Assembly (NCBI GenBank): GCA_902802045.1
Contig: CADCKQ010000006.1
Coordinates: 1-64,000 of the forward strand
Length of the DNA stretch: 64,000 nucleotides
From: Oscillospiraceae bacterium
GTDB lineage: Bacteria; Bacillota; Clostridia; Oscillospirales; Oscillospiraceae
Direction of reading: 5' to 3'
Below, in pieces: positions 7,710 to 15,414 of the stretch. Positions within the stretch are counted from its first letter, which is position 1; each line of letters begins with the position of its first letter. The notes below the pieces were generated by a model that did not search any database, was not told where the DNA came from, and worked only from the letters and a program-made list of their open reading frames with translations. Both the position numbers and the translations under genes were made by a program.

Positions 7710-8852
7710 TCAACGCTTTACCGTCTCCACCGCTTTTTCGATCCTTGCCACAAGCTCCCGCGCCTCTTCTTCGGTATTGTATCTGCCGAGCGAAATGCGG
7801 AGTGCCCCCTGCGCAAGCCCGTGAGGCAGGCCGATGGCGCGAAGGACATGACTAGGCTCCGTATTGCCTGAGGTGCAGGCAGACCCTGAAGAAGCGGCGA
7901 CTCCCAGCGAATCGAGCTCCATCACGAGGGACTGCCCGTCAGTTCCCTCAAACGAGAAATTGACTGTTCCCGGAAGACTGCCGACAATATCTCCGTTTAT
8001 CTTCGACCCCCGTATACGGGAAAGGCCGCAGATCAGGATATCCTTCATTTCCTGAAGCTGCTGCGCTTTTGTTTCTCTCTCTTCACACGCTATCCGGTAG
8101 GCCTCCGCCATTCCGACTATGAGCGCGGTGTTCTCGGTGCCCGGCCTTCTGGTCTTTTCCTGTTTCCCCCCGTGCATCAGATTGAGGGGCGCTTTTCCCC
8201 TTCTGCAATACAGCAGGCCTATGCCCTTAGGGCCGTAAAATTTATGTGCAGACATCGAGAGCAAGTCTATATTCAGGGCATCGACATCGATTGGGAGAAT
8301 GCCTGCGGCCTGGACCGCGTCCGTGTGGAAAGCAACTCCGTACTCACGGCAGATCTCCCCTATCTCCTTTACCGGCTGTATCGTTCCGATCTCATTGTTT
8401 GCAAACATCACGGAGACAAGCGCTGTTTCGGGCCTTATAAGCGCCTTGACCGATTCGGGGCCGATCCTCCCTTTCCTGTCAGCGGACGCGTAGCTTACGG
8501 AAAAGCCCTCTTTTTCAAGAGCTTCCGCCGTGTGAAGGACCGCATGATGTTCGATGCCATCCGTTATGAGATGAGTTTTTCCCTCCGGGGCTGTCCTTTT
8601 CAGCGTTCCGGCCAACGCCCAGTTGTCGCTCTCGGTTCCGCCCGAAGTAAAATATATCTCCCCGGGCTCGCAGCCTAACAGCTCCGCGATGGTGCTCCTG
8701 CTCTTTTCTATCGCCCTTCTCGCTTCACGGCCGGCTCTGTAAAGCCCGGACGCGTTGCCGTAGCAGTCGGTGAGCCAGGGATTCATGGCTTCGAGGACTT
8801 CAGGCGCGAGACTTGTGGTCGCGGCATTATCCGCATAGATATAATCCGTCAT
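7710..8852 (-). CDS. Cysteine desulfurase, NifS/IscS group I
   Basis: A 380-residue PLP enzyme of the NifS/IscS type: YADNAATTSLAPEVLEAM start, TSGGTESDNWAL, Lys204 in SAHKFYGPKG and the mobile catalytic loop with Cys326 in SSGSACTSG. It supplies persulfide sulfur. Its start overlaps xdhC by 4 bp (ATGA) and it is followed by truncated mnmA. Two roles are therefore possible: sulfur for tRNA thiolation, as in YrvO-MnmA pairs, or sulfuration of the molybdenum cofactor together with XdhC and the MOSC protein. With mnmA broken, the second role is favoured. Confidence 0.93.
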   Translation of the reverse strand: MTDYIYADNAATTSLAPEVLEAMNPWLTDCYGNASGLYRAGREARRAIEKSRSTIAELLGCEPGEIYFTSGGTESDNWALAGTLKRTAPEGKTHLITDGIEHHAVLHTAEALEKEGFSVSYASADRKGRIGPESVKALIRPETALVSVMFANNEIGTIQPVKEIGEICREYGVAFHTDAVQAAGILPIDVDALNIDLLSMSAHKFYGPKGIGLLYCRRGKAPLNLMHGGKQEKTRRPGTENTALIVGMAEAYRIACEERETKAQQLQEMKDILICGLSRIRGSKINGDIVGSLPGTVNFSFEGTDGQSLVMELDSLGVAASSGSACTSGNTEPSHVLRAIGLPHGLAQGALRISLGRYNTEEEARELVARIEKAVETVKR

Positions 8853-9886
8853 ATTCCGCTCCCGCTTCCGTCCTCAAGCAGGACCAGCATGGTCCCTCCG
8901 CACACCATTCCCTCGCTCTCAGCGACTTCCCCGCGAAGATCTATGAATATCGTTTTGTATCTGCCGGTTCCTATGATATCTACGGCTTCCCTGATCACTT
9001 CTCCCTCGCTGCAGCCTCCGCCGATGCTTCCGGTCACTCTTCCGCTCCTGTCCACGGACATCTTTGCTCCAGCCTCCCTCGGAGTCGAGCCCTTTGTTTC
9101 CAGAACTGTAGCTACGGCTTTAGGCTCGTCGTTTTCCGCGAGATGATCTATTATGTCCGTATCGAGGTCCGACGCATTCAGGAACCTCTCCGGATTTGAG
9201 TTGTACTCGGGCTTTCTCCTGTATGCGATCACCTCGGCTACGATAGCGATCGCGATCTCCTCAGGAGTCAGCGCGCCTATGTCGAGCCCGATCGGCGTGC
9301 TTATCCTTTTTATGTATTCTTCGCTGTAGCCCTCTTTTACCAGCATCTCGAGAAGTCCCCTCACGCGTCTCCTCGACCCTATCTGTCCCAGATACGCGGG
9401 CTGGACTCCCGGAAGTATCGCTCTCAGGCAGTCCGCGTCGTGGACGTGGCCTCTTGTGATTATTACCACATAATCGTATGAGTTGATCCCGAGGCTCTTT
9501 ATCGCTTCCGGAAAAGTATCGCAGATGACCTGCTTTGCCTTCGGAAAGCGGGTCTCATTCGCAAACGCCGGCCTGTCGTCCGCCACATATACGTCGAAGC
9601 CGCAGTCCGCGGCAAACGAGCACACGGGGACCGCTATATGCCCCGCGCCGAGCACTATGAGCCTGCCTTTGGGAAGCACCGGCTCAGTAAAGACAAAACC
9701 GTTTTCTTTTTTCTCGAAAAGAGGCCTGATGCCCTGCTTTGAATCCGGAGCGATTGCGCCGATGCCTTCCTGAACTGTTCTGGTCAGATCGGTCCCTATC
9801 GTCCCCTCGCTATCTTTGAATACAGTGACAACAGACATGTTTCTGCCTTCGGCAAGAGCGATTTTTAATTCCCTGTATACATTCAT
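8849..9886 (-). CDS. XdhC/CoxI-family molybdenum hydroxylase maturation factor
   Basis: A 345-residue protein with a Rossmann domain first (VLGAGHIAVPV near residue 78, DDRPAFANETRFP, IGSRRRV, PIGLDIGALTPEEIA) and the XdhC_CoxI block at the C-terminus (ETKGSTPREAGAKM, GSIGGGCSE, EGMVCGGTM). This order is the reverse of classical XdhC but is known in Clostridia. XdhC-type proteins bind molybdenum cofactor and assist its sulfuration and insertion into xanthine-dehydrogenase-like enzymes. It lies between a MOSC gene (18 bp upstream) and a cysteine desulfurase (4-bp overlap). No molybdenum hydroxylase is in the window. Confidence 0.88.
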   Translation of the reverse strand: MNVYRELKIALAEGRNMSVVTVFKDSEGTIGTDLTRTVQEGIGAIAPDSKQGIRPLFEKKENGFVFTEPVLPKGRLIVLGAGHIAVPVCSFAADCGFDVYVADDRPAFANETRFPKAKQVICDTFPEAIKSLGINSYDYVVIITRGHVHDADCLRAILPGVQPAYLGQIGSRRRVRGLLEMLVKEGYSEEYIKRISTPIGLDIGALTPEEIAIAIVAEVIAYRRKPEYNSNPERFLNASDLDTDIIDHLAENDEPKAVATVLETKGSTPREAGAKMSVDRSGRVTGSIGGGCSEGEVIREAVDIIGTGRYKTIFIDLRGEVAESEGMVCGGTMLVLLEDGSGSGI

Positions 9887-9904
9887 TTTCTTCTGGCCCC
9901 CAAA

Positions 9905-10351
9905 TTACAGGATTACTTCCACCGTATCGCCCGCTTTTGCTTCTCCTTCTTCCGATACGCTTACGAAAATGCCTTCTCTGGGCATCACACAGTCTCCCGC
10001 CTGTTTGCGGATCGCGCAGTCCTGATGGCATTCTTTCCCGATCTGGGTCACCTCGCAGACGGCTGTCCCGATCTTCAGTTTCGTCCCGACGGGCAGTTTG
10101 TACAGGCATATCCCCTCGCACAGGATATTCTCCGCAAATGCCCCCGGGTAGAGCCTTACACTGATCTTTTCCTGAAGATTGTCAACGCTCTCCTGCCCGA
10201 GGAGGCTTACCATTCTGTGCCAGTCCCCCGCGTGCGCGTCGCCGGGGATCCCGAGGTGCGGCACAAGCCTTATGCTTTCTACCGCGTGTTTCTGTTCGCC
10301 CTTTTTCCCGCTGATACAGACCGCCTTAATTTTACCGTGCAGCGTTTCCAT
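9905..10351 (-). CDS. MOSC-domain protein (molybdenum cofactor sulfurase C-terminal-like)
   Basis: A 148-residue stand-alone MOSC domain with GIPGDAHAGDWHRMVSLLG, GAFAENILCEG, LPVGTKLKIG and the conserved cysteine motif GKECHQDCAI. MOSC domains bind molybdenum cofactor or carry sulfur to it. It is the first gene of the MOSC-xdhC-desulfurase unit and has an AGGAGGAATC ribosome site. The expected role is handling or sulfuration of the cofactor for molybdenum hydroxylases encoded elsewhere. Confidence 0.87.
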   Translation of the reverse strand: METLHGKIKAVCISGKKGEQKHAVESIRLVPHLGIPGDAHAGDWHRMVSLLGQESVDNLQEKISVRLYPGAFAENILCEGICLYKLPVGTKLKIGTAVCEVTQIGKECHQDCAIRKQAGDCVMPREGIFVSVSEEGEAKAGDTVEVIL

Positions 10352-10455
10352 GTTCGATTCCTCCTGAATGTATCTTTTTTATCTTCTTTCGGTGATTCGT
10401 TGTGCAGTTTCAGGCAGGTAAATATATTTAAATACTGTTTAAATATGTTTATACA

Positions 10456-10485
10456 TCAAAAAAGGTGGCCGAATCGATATCGGCC
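10456..10485 (-). terminator. Intrinsic terminator after the second rrf2 gene
   Basis: On the minus strand the stem GGCCGA/TCGGCC with a 7-nt loop is followed by ACCTTTTTTGAT. It lies about 25 bp downstream of the rrf2 stop at 10511. Confidence 0.75.
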
Positions 10486-10510
10486 GCTCTTTCGGTCAGA
10501 TGATGTGCTG

Positions 10511-10927
10511 TCAGCAGTCCTCTTCGCAGCGGACAAGATCCTGAAGGGTGTATTTCTTCAGATAACCGCTGACGACTTCATTCAGTCCGCTCCAGAGCGG
10601 AAGTGTACGGCATATCCCTGCCCTGCTGCAAGGCCTGCTGTCCTCAGCCAGACAGGCGACAGGGGCCAGTTCCCCTTCCATTACCTTGAGAACATCGTAT
10701 ACGCTGATCTGATCCGCGTTCCTTGTAAGACGGTATCCGCCGCCTTTTCCGCGAAGTCCTTCCAGGAAGCCTGCTTTCACCAGATCCTTTACGATCAGCT
10801 CCAGATACTTTTCCGAGATCTCCTGTCTTCCGGCGATATCGATCAGACGTATATTCCCGTCATCCGGGTGTTCGGCAAGATCTGCCAGCATTCTCAGAGC
10901 ATAGCGCCCTCTCGTTGAAATCAGCAT
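10511..10927 (-). CDS. Rrf2-family regulator, divergent from cysE
   Basis: A 138-residue Rrf2 protein starting MLISTRGRYALRML, with helix-turn-helix (GRQEISEKYLELIVKDL) and a wing (RGKGGGYRL). It has the same C-x7-C-x5-C triad as the regulator at 2006-2419 (ACLAEDSRPCSRAGIC), so it may also bind a cluster or sense thiols. It is transcribed away from cysE-cysK and its gene is followed by its own terminator. It is the likely controller of that operon, comparable to CymR, which acts with CysK in Bacillus. The target is inferred from position. Confidence 0.87.
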   Translation of the reverse strand: MLISTRGRYALRMLADLAEHPDDGNIRLIDIAGRQEISEKYLELIVKDLVKAGFLEGLRGKGGGYRLTRNADQISVYDVLKVMEGELAPVACLAEDSRPCSRAGICRTLPLWSGLNEVVSGYLKKYTLQDLVRCEEDC

Positions 10928-11013
10928 CTCATTTTCTCCCTTGGGAAATTCCGGAATCTATATTTAAAGATATTATACCCGTTTGTTAATGGGTTTTCAA
11001 TATTTTTCAATTT

Positions 11014-11046
11014 CCTATTGACAAGCTGGGTAATAGGTGCTAAATT
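11014..11046 (+). promoter_or_regulatory. cysE-cysK promoter with an inverted repeat
   Basis: TTGACA (11018-11023) and TAAATT (11041-11046) are spaced by exactly 17 bp. An inverted repeat CCTATT (11014-11019) / AATAGG (11032-11037) overlaps the -35 box and spacer and is a candidate operator for the divergent Rrf2 regulator. Transcription would start near 11053, leaving a leader of about 245 nt before cysE. Confidence 0.7.
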
Positions 11047-11084
11047 CTCTCCATCGGATCTGAGCATATTTTTCAGAAAGGAAT

Positions 11085-11114
11085 ATGATGCAATGCCAAG
11101 CCGCAACATTATGA
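11085..11114 (+). CDS. Upstream mini-ORF in the cysE leader (9 codons)
   Basis: ATG ATG CAA TGC CAA and further codons encode MMQCQAATL, ending TGA at 11112-11114. AGAAAGG at 11075-11081 is a good ribosome site for the second ATG (11088). The stop overlaps the start of the next leader ORF (ATGA), so translation of this ORF could feed ribosomes into the Cys-Cys leader peptide. It contains one Cys codon. Confidence 0.45.
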   Translation: MMQCQAATL

Positions 11115-11197
11115 AAAAAGCTGCATGTTGTCGGATCAGCTCCCGGACTTTCAATGATGGTCGGGGCATTCGGCGTGCGCTGTTCTGCTCTTTCTGA
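11111..11197 (+). CDS. Cys-Cys leader peptide of the cysE attenuator
   Basis: A 28-codon ORF beginning MKKAACC, with tandem Cys codons TGT TGT at 11126-11131 and a further TGC at 11186-11188; the stop is TGA at 11195-11197. It starts at the stop of the preceding mini-ORF. The ORF runs through the 5' side of the antiterminator stem, so a ribosome that passes the Cys codons would melt that stem, while one stalled at the first Cys codon would leave it free. That is the layout of a classical amino-acid attenuator, here for cysteine, in front of cysteine biosynthesis genes. Confidence 0.55.
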   Translation: MKKAACCRISSRTFNDGRGIRRALFCSF

Positions 11198-11252
11198 ATA
11201 ACAGATTTTCACGACCATTGTCCGGGAGCTTGAATGAGCCCCCGGTTTTTTT
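11138..11252 (+). promoter_or_regulatory. cysE leader attenuator: exclusive antiterminator and terminator
   Basis: AGCTCCCGGAC (11138-11148) is the exact complement of GTCCGGGAGCT (11220-11230), and inside it CAATGATGGTCG (11152-11163) can pair with CGACCATTG (11212-11220). Segment 11222-11230 is also the 5' arm of a terminator, CCGGGAGCT with AGCCCCCGG (11237-11245, one A.C mismatch), loop TGAATG, followed by seven T (11246-11252). The two structures cannot coexist. No T-box sequence (GGTGGNACC type) is present. Confidence 0.65.
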
Positions 11253-11297
11253 GTGTTCGGACCCGAAATGAAAGAATGTAATGAGGAAAACCGTCTG

Positions 11298-11945
11298 ATG
11301 TTTAATGATTTGCGCGAAACCGTCCAGGCATACAAAGACAGAGACCCCGCAGCCCGTTCGACCATGGAGATACTCCTTCTGTATCCGGGTCTCAAAGCTA
11401 CACAGAGCCACAAGGCTGCACACTGGTGCTATGAGCACGATCTCAAATTCCTTGCCAGATTCATCTCACAACGGAGCCGTCATCACACCGGAATAGAGAT
11501 ACACCCGGGTGCAAAGATCGGGAAGAGGCTTGTCATAGACCACGGAATGGGAGTGGTCATCGGCGAAACCGCCGAGATAGGCGACGATTGCCTCCTGTTC
11601 CACGGCGTTACGCTCGGCGGTACAGGCAAGGAATCGGGGAAACGTCACCCGACGATAGGAAACAATGTACTCATAGGCGCCGGAGCAAAGGTTCTCGGAC
11701 CTGTGGTGATCGGAGACGGGAGCAGAGTGGCGGCAAATTCCGCGGTCCTGAAGGATATACCACCGAACTGCACGGCTGTCGGAAGCCCCGCGAGGATCGT
11801 TAAAGTCAACGGAGAAAAAGTCAATTATGTTTCCGATGTGGATCAGATAAACGTCACCGACCCGGTCGAGATGGAGCTTGCTGCGCTCAGAGCGCAGATA
11901 GCGGAGATCTCCGGGCAGAGAGAATCCGACGGCAGCGGGATCTGA
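11298..11945 (+). CDS. cysE: Serine O-acetyltransferase CysE
   Basis: A 215-residue left-handed beta-helix acyltransferase of the hexapeptide type that makes O-acetylserine from serine and acetyl-CoA. The start at 11298 ([21 protein letters not shown]) matches the family start and has AGGAA 9 bp upstream; a GTG at 11253 and an ATG at 11268 would add residues but lack ribosome sites. Conserved blocks are [29 protein letters not shown] and [19 protein letters not shown]. cysK follows after 39 bp. Expression is probably set by the leader attenuator and an upstream operator. Confidence 0.94.
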   Translation: MFNDLRETVQAYKDRDPAARSTMEILLLYPGLKATQSHKAAHWCYEHDLKFLARFISQRSRHHTGIEIHPGAKIGKRLVIDHGMGVVIGETAEIGDDCLLFHGVTLGGTGKESGKRHPTIGNNVLIGAGAKVLGPVVIGDGSRVAANSAVLKDIPPNCTAVGSPARIVKVNGEKVNYVSDVDQINVTDPVEMELAALRAQIAEISGQRESDGSGI

Positions 11946-11984
11946 AATAATAATAATTAATACTAAATATAAGGAGAAACTATC

Positions 11985-12923
11985 ATGTCAAAAATATTTA
12001 CAGCAGCCGATCAGCTTATCGGCAACACACCGCTTCTTGAACTCACCAATATCGAAAAAGAACTCGGCCTGAAAGCAAAGATCGCAGCGAAACTCGAGTA
12101 TTTCAATCCGGCAGGCTCCGTAAAGGACAGAATAGCCAAGGCCATGATCGACGACGCGGAAGAAAAAGGTTTGCTTAAGCCCGGCTCCGTTATCATAGAG
12201 CCGACCTCCGGAAATACAGGCATAGGTCTCGCTTCCGTGGCGGCGGCGAGAGGCTACCGCATTATAATCGTCATGCCCGAGACCATGTCCGTCGAGAGGC
12301 GCCAGATAATGAAAGCCTATGGCGCGGAGATAGTCCTGACCGAAGGCTCAAAAGGAATGAAGGGCGCTATAGCCAAAGCGGACGAGCTTGCAGAAGAACT
12401 CCCCGATTCGTTCATACCCGGGCAGTTCGTTAACCCCGCGAACCCCGCGATACACAAAGCCACTACCGGCCCGGAGATCTATGAAGACACGGACGGAGAC
12501 ATAGCAGCTTTTGTAGCCGGCGTGGGAACAGGCGGTACCCTCACCGGCGTTGGTGAGTATCTGAAATCAAAGGATCCCTCTATTAAGGTGGTCGCCGTGG
12601 AGCCTGCAGCTTCTCCCGTGCTCTCGACGGGCGTCGGAGGCTCGCATAAGATCCAGGGCATAGGCGCAGGATTTGTGCCCGATGTGCTCAACACGAAGAT
12701 CTACGACGAGATCATAACCGTTCAGAATGAAGATGCCTTTGCGACCGGGAAGCTCATAGGCAAAAAGGAAGGCGTTTTAGTCGGAATATCTTCCGGAGCC
12801 GCGACCTGGGCAGCCATCGAGCTTGCCAAACGCCCCGAGTTTGAGGGAAAGACTATTGTAGTCCTGCTTCCGGATACCGGCGACAGATATCTCTCAACAG
12901 CGCTTTTCGCGGATCAAACCTGA
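11985..12923 (+). CDS. cysK: Cysteine synthase A (O-acetylserine sulfhydrylase)
   Basis: A 312-residue fold-type II PLP enzyme that converts O-acetylserine and sulfide to cysteine. Lys47 in PAGSVKDR is the PLP lysine; [21 protein letters not shown] and the C-terminal [11 protein letters not shown] are diagnostic. It is second in the operon with cysE, which also fits formation of the CysE-CysK complex. The ribosome site is AAGGAGAAA. A terminator follows 27 bp after the stop. Confidence 0.96.
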   Translation: MSKIFTAADQLIGNTPLLELTNIEKELGLKAKIAAKLEYFNPAGSVKDRIAKAMIDDAEEKGLLKPGSVIIEPTSGNTGIGLASVAAARGYRIIIVMPETMSVERRQIMKAYGAEIVLTEGSKGMKGAIAKADELAEELPDSFIPGQFVNPANPAIHKATTGPEIYEDTDGDIAAFVAGVGTGGTLTGVGEYLKSKDPSIKVVAVEPAASPVLSTGVGGSHKIQGIGAGFVPDVLNTKIYDEIITVQNEDAFATGKLIGKKEGVLVGISSGAATWAAIELAKRPEFEGKTIVVLLPDTGDRYLSTALFADQT

Positions 12924-12950
12924 TCAAGGCTTACAAATCAGTACAAAAGA

Positions 12951-12980
12951 AAAACCTGATTTCTTCAGAAATCAGGTTTT
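12951..12980 (+). terminator. Terminator of cysE-cysK
   Basis: AAAACCTGATTT pairs with AAATCAGGTTTT around CTTCAG. The run of A before and T after makes it usable in both directions, and it also separates the operon from the convergent tRNA genes. Confidence 0.85.
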
Positions 12981-13065
12981 TGGTGGGGGAAGGTGGATTC
13001 GAACCACCGAAGGCATTGCCAGCAGATTTACAGTCTGTCCCCTTTGGCCACTCGGGAATTCCCCC
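12981..13065 (-). tRNA. tRNA-Tyr (GTA)
   Basis: An 85-nt tRNA on the minus strand starting GGGGGAATTCCCGAG, with anticodon GTA (complement at 13029-13031), the long variable arm of bacterial tRNA-Tyr, T-loop GGTTCGAATCC and an encoded CCA. Confidence 0.95.
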
Positions 13066-13080
13066 ATATTCGGTTCGCTG

Positions 13081-13156
13081 TGGAGCTGGTGGACGGATTC
13101 GAACCCCCGACCTGCTGATTACAAATCAGCTGCTCTACCGGCTGAGCTACACCAGC
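13081..13156 (-). tRNA. tRNA-Thr (TGT)
   Basis: A 76-nt tRNA on the minus strand, starting GCTGGTGTAGCTCAG, with anticodon loop TTTGTAA (anticodon TGT), T-arm GGGTTCGAATCC and encoded CCA. It lies 15 bp upstream of tRNA-Tyr and is probably co-transcribed with it. Confidence 0.95.
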
Positions 13157-13219
13157 GCGACCAGCCTTGATATAATAGCAAAGGGGGATTCAAAAGTCAA
13201 CAGATTTTTTTCTTTTATA

Positions 13220-14113
13220 TCAGTTTGTTCCTGTCAGATCGAAGTCCGGTATCATCTCATCCGTGCCCGAGCTGAGCTCCTGCCAGAAGCCGCCGGATAT
13301 CCCCCGCTTTTCCATGTAGATGCGCATATTTAGGTTCGTCTCCGCGTCTATTCTTTCATTTAATTCGGGATATTTTTCAAACTTCCCCATCGGCGTATAC
13401 TGGCTCATGAGCGAGAACAAAACGGCATCCTCCTCAAAGTTCTCAGCCACCCAATCTATACAGTCCATTGTATTCATTTCCCAGCCGGGCATGATAAGAT
13501 GCCGAATAAGCACCCCGGAGAGCAGCATGCCGTTTTTATCCAGCACATAGTTCCCCTTATGCTCATACATCTTCTTTATGGCAGCTGTCGCAATTTCCGG
13601 ATAGTCGGGCGCTGCTGAGTATCTCTTAGCCATCTCCGGCTTCAGATACTTGAGATCGGGCATGTAGACTGAGACATAGGGATCTAAAATCTCAAGAGTT
13701 TCAATACTCTCGTATCCGGAGCTGTTCCAGATCACAGGTATATCCAGGGAAGCCATATCGAGCGCCTCCGCGATGACCCTTGCATAAGGCGTGCCGGTGA
13801 CGAGATTTAAATTATGAACGTTCTTGTCCCGGAGCCTCAGAAAACACTCCGCAAGCTCGGAAGCACTCATCATTTTTCCGACAGGTTCACTGCTTATACT
13901 GATATTCTGGCAGAAGACGCAACTTAAATTGCAACCTGAAAAGAATACGGTCCCCGAGCCTCTCTCACCGCTTATGCAGGGCTCCTCGCCGAAATGCGGA
14001 GCCGCTCTTGCGACGAGCGGCAGTGCCGGACATCCGCAAAAGCCTTCTCCGATATTTTCATCTCTGAACGCTCCGCAGTTTCGCGGGCAGTCATTGCAGA
14101 TAAAGGAATACAT
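13220..14113 (-). CDS. Radical SAM protein, pyruvate formate-lyase-activase-like
   Basis: A 297-residue protein starting MYSFICNDCPRNCG. The cluster motif CNLSCVFCQN (CxxxCxxC) lies near residues 75-84, preceded by a GTVFFSGC strand; an N-terminal cysteine set (CNDCPRNC, CGCP) could bind metal. This is the stand-alone PflA-like family whose target is usually not known. The frame extends upstream to a GTG at 14152, but a TATAAT box sits 7 bp before the chosen ATG and no ribosome site fits, so the mRNA may be leaderless. No glycyl radical enzyme is adjacent. Confidence 0.82.
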   Translation of the reverse strand: MYSFICNDCPRNCGAFRDENIGEGFCGCPALPLVARAAPHFGEEPCISGERGSGTVFFSGCNLSCVFCQNISISSEPVGKMMSASELAECFLRLRDKNVHNLNLVTGTPYARVIAEALDMASLDIPVIWNSSGYESIETLEILDPYVSVYMPDLKYLKPEMAKRYSAAPDYPEIATAAIKKMYEHKGNYVLDKNGMLLSGVLIRHLIMPGWEMNTMDCIDWVAENFEEDAVLFSLMSQYTPMGKFEKYPELNERIDAETNLNMRIYMEKRGISGGFWQELSSGTDEMIPDFDLTGTN

Positions 14114-14174
14114 ACTCCATATTATAGCACAAGATCCCGCGCAATAAAGCACGGGATCTTATCTTATGTCGTTT

Positions 14175-15410
14175 TTATACGTTTTTTTCTGCAGCTGCAA
14201 GCTTCAGACAGACGCAGAATACTTCCATGGCTTTTTCAAGCTCGTCTATCGGCGGGAAGGACGGGGCGATCCTGATAACGCTGTCATCGGGATCGATGCC
14301 GTAGGGATGTGTAGCGCCTGCCGGAGTTACGGCCACGCCCGCCTCCTTGCAGAGCTCTACGGTTCTCTTCGCAAGGCCGGGCTTCGTTCTGACGCAAACA
14401 AAGTAACCTCCCTTCGGCCTTGTCCATGTGGCGATCCCCTCGGGCGCTATTTCCCTGTCCAGCATATCACAGACCATGTCGAATTTGGGCTTCATGATCA
14501 CTGCATGCTTTTTCATATGGGCGATCGTGTTCTCTTTATCTTTGAGGAAGAGCACATGTCTCAGCTGGTTCATCTTGTCTGCGCTTATCATCTGAACGCC
14601 GAGAAGCTTCTTCATATATGCCATGTTCGCTTCACTGCAGGCAAAGCAGCTTATTCCGGCGCCCGGGAAGGTCACTTTTGAAGTGGAAGCAAACTCGAAC
14701 ACCATATCAGCATTGCCGTATTTCTCGCAGAGCGAGAGGATATCCGGCATCTCAACATAGTCTCCGTCAAATTCGTGGACACAGTAGGCATTGTCCCACA
14801 TCAGCAGGAAGTCCTCAGCTGCAGGCTTCATGGAGGCTATGCGCCTGACCGTTTCTTCGGAATATATAATTCCCGCGGGATTGGAATACTTCGGAACATT
14901 CCACATTCCCTTGACCTTCGGGTCTTTTATGAGCTCCTCTACGATATCCATGTCTGGCCCTTTTTCATCCATCGGAACCGATATGAGTTCGAATCCGAAA
15001 CTCTCGGTTATACGGAAATGTCTGTCATACCCCGGGACCGGGCAGAGGAATTTGAGTCCTTCCTGTTTCGCCCAAGGCGAAGAGCTGTGCAGAAGCCCGT
15101 GTGTAAAGGCTTTTGCCACTGTATCATACATGAGCGTGAGGCTCGCGTTCCCGCCGACGAACACCTGCTCCTCTCTGCATCCCAGGATATCGGCAAAGAA
15201 TCTTCTTGCCTCAGGCATGCCGGCAAGCTCGCCGTAGTTGGCAGCATCGACCCCGTTTCTGACCATGTCATCTCTCTGCGTAATGAGCGAAAGCATGGGA
15301 ATAGAAAGCGCGACCTGTTTTGTCTCGGGCTTGCCTCTCATCATATTGAGCTTCAGTCCTTCTGCTTTAAGTTCGTCAAACCTGCTCTTCAGTTCTGCAT
15401 AATCTGCCAT
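14175..15410 (-). CDS. Class I aminotransferase, type Ic (aspartate aminotransferase-like)
   Basis: A 411-residue PLP aminotransferase. Features are LNMMRGKPETKQ, GNASLTLMYDT, KYSNPAGIIYSEETV (PLP-binding Asn), LLMWDNAYCVHEF and the Lys in FASTSKVTFPGAG. This is the pattern of the type Ic aspartate aminotransferase group of Gram-positive bacteria, which transfers the amino group between aspartate and 2-oxoglutarate. It follows hypB by 4 bp. Other substrates such as alanine or aromatic amino acids cannot be excluded. Confidence 0.85.
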   Translation of the reverse strand: MADYAELKSRFDELKAEGLKLNMMRGKPETKQVALSIPMLSLITQRDDMVRNGVDAANYGELAGMPEARRFFADILGCREEQVFVGGNASLTLMYDTVAKAFTHGLLHSSSPWAKQEGLKFLCPVPGYDRHFRITESFGFELISVPMDEKGPDMDIVEELIKDPKVKGMWNVPKYSNPAGIIYSEETVRRIASMKPAAEDFLLMWDNAYCVHEFDGDYVEMPDILSLCEKYGNADMVFEFASTSKVTFPGAGISCFACSEANMAYMKKLLGVQMISADKMNQLRHVLFLKDKENTIAHMKKHAVIMKPKFDMVCDMLDREIAPEGIATWTRPKGGYFVCVRTKPGLAKRTVELCKEAGVAVTPAGATHPYGIDPDDSVIRIAPSFPPIDELEKAMEVFCVCLKLAAAEKNV

Positions 15411-15414
15411 TATT

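Noticed and set aside
11015-11250. T-box riboswitch for cysteine upstream of cysE
   Set aside because: The conserved T-box antiterminator sequence (AGGGTGGNACCGCG type) is absent; the leader instead has Cys codons and a different pair of exclusive stems.
10921-11438. Minus-strand ORFs opposite the cysE leader
   Set aside because: They cross the cysE promoter, leader hairpins and the start of cysE, and show no family similarity.
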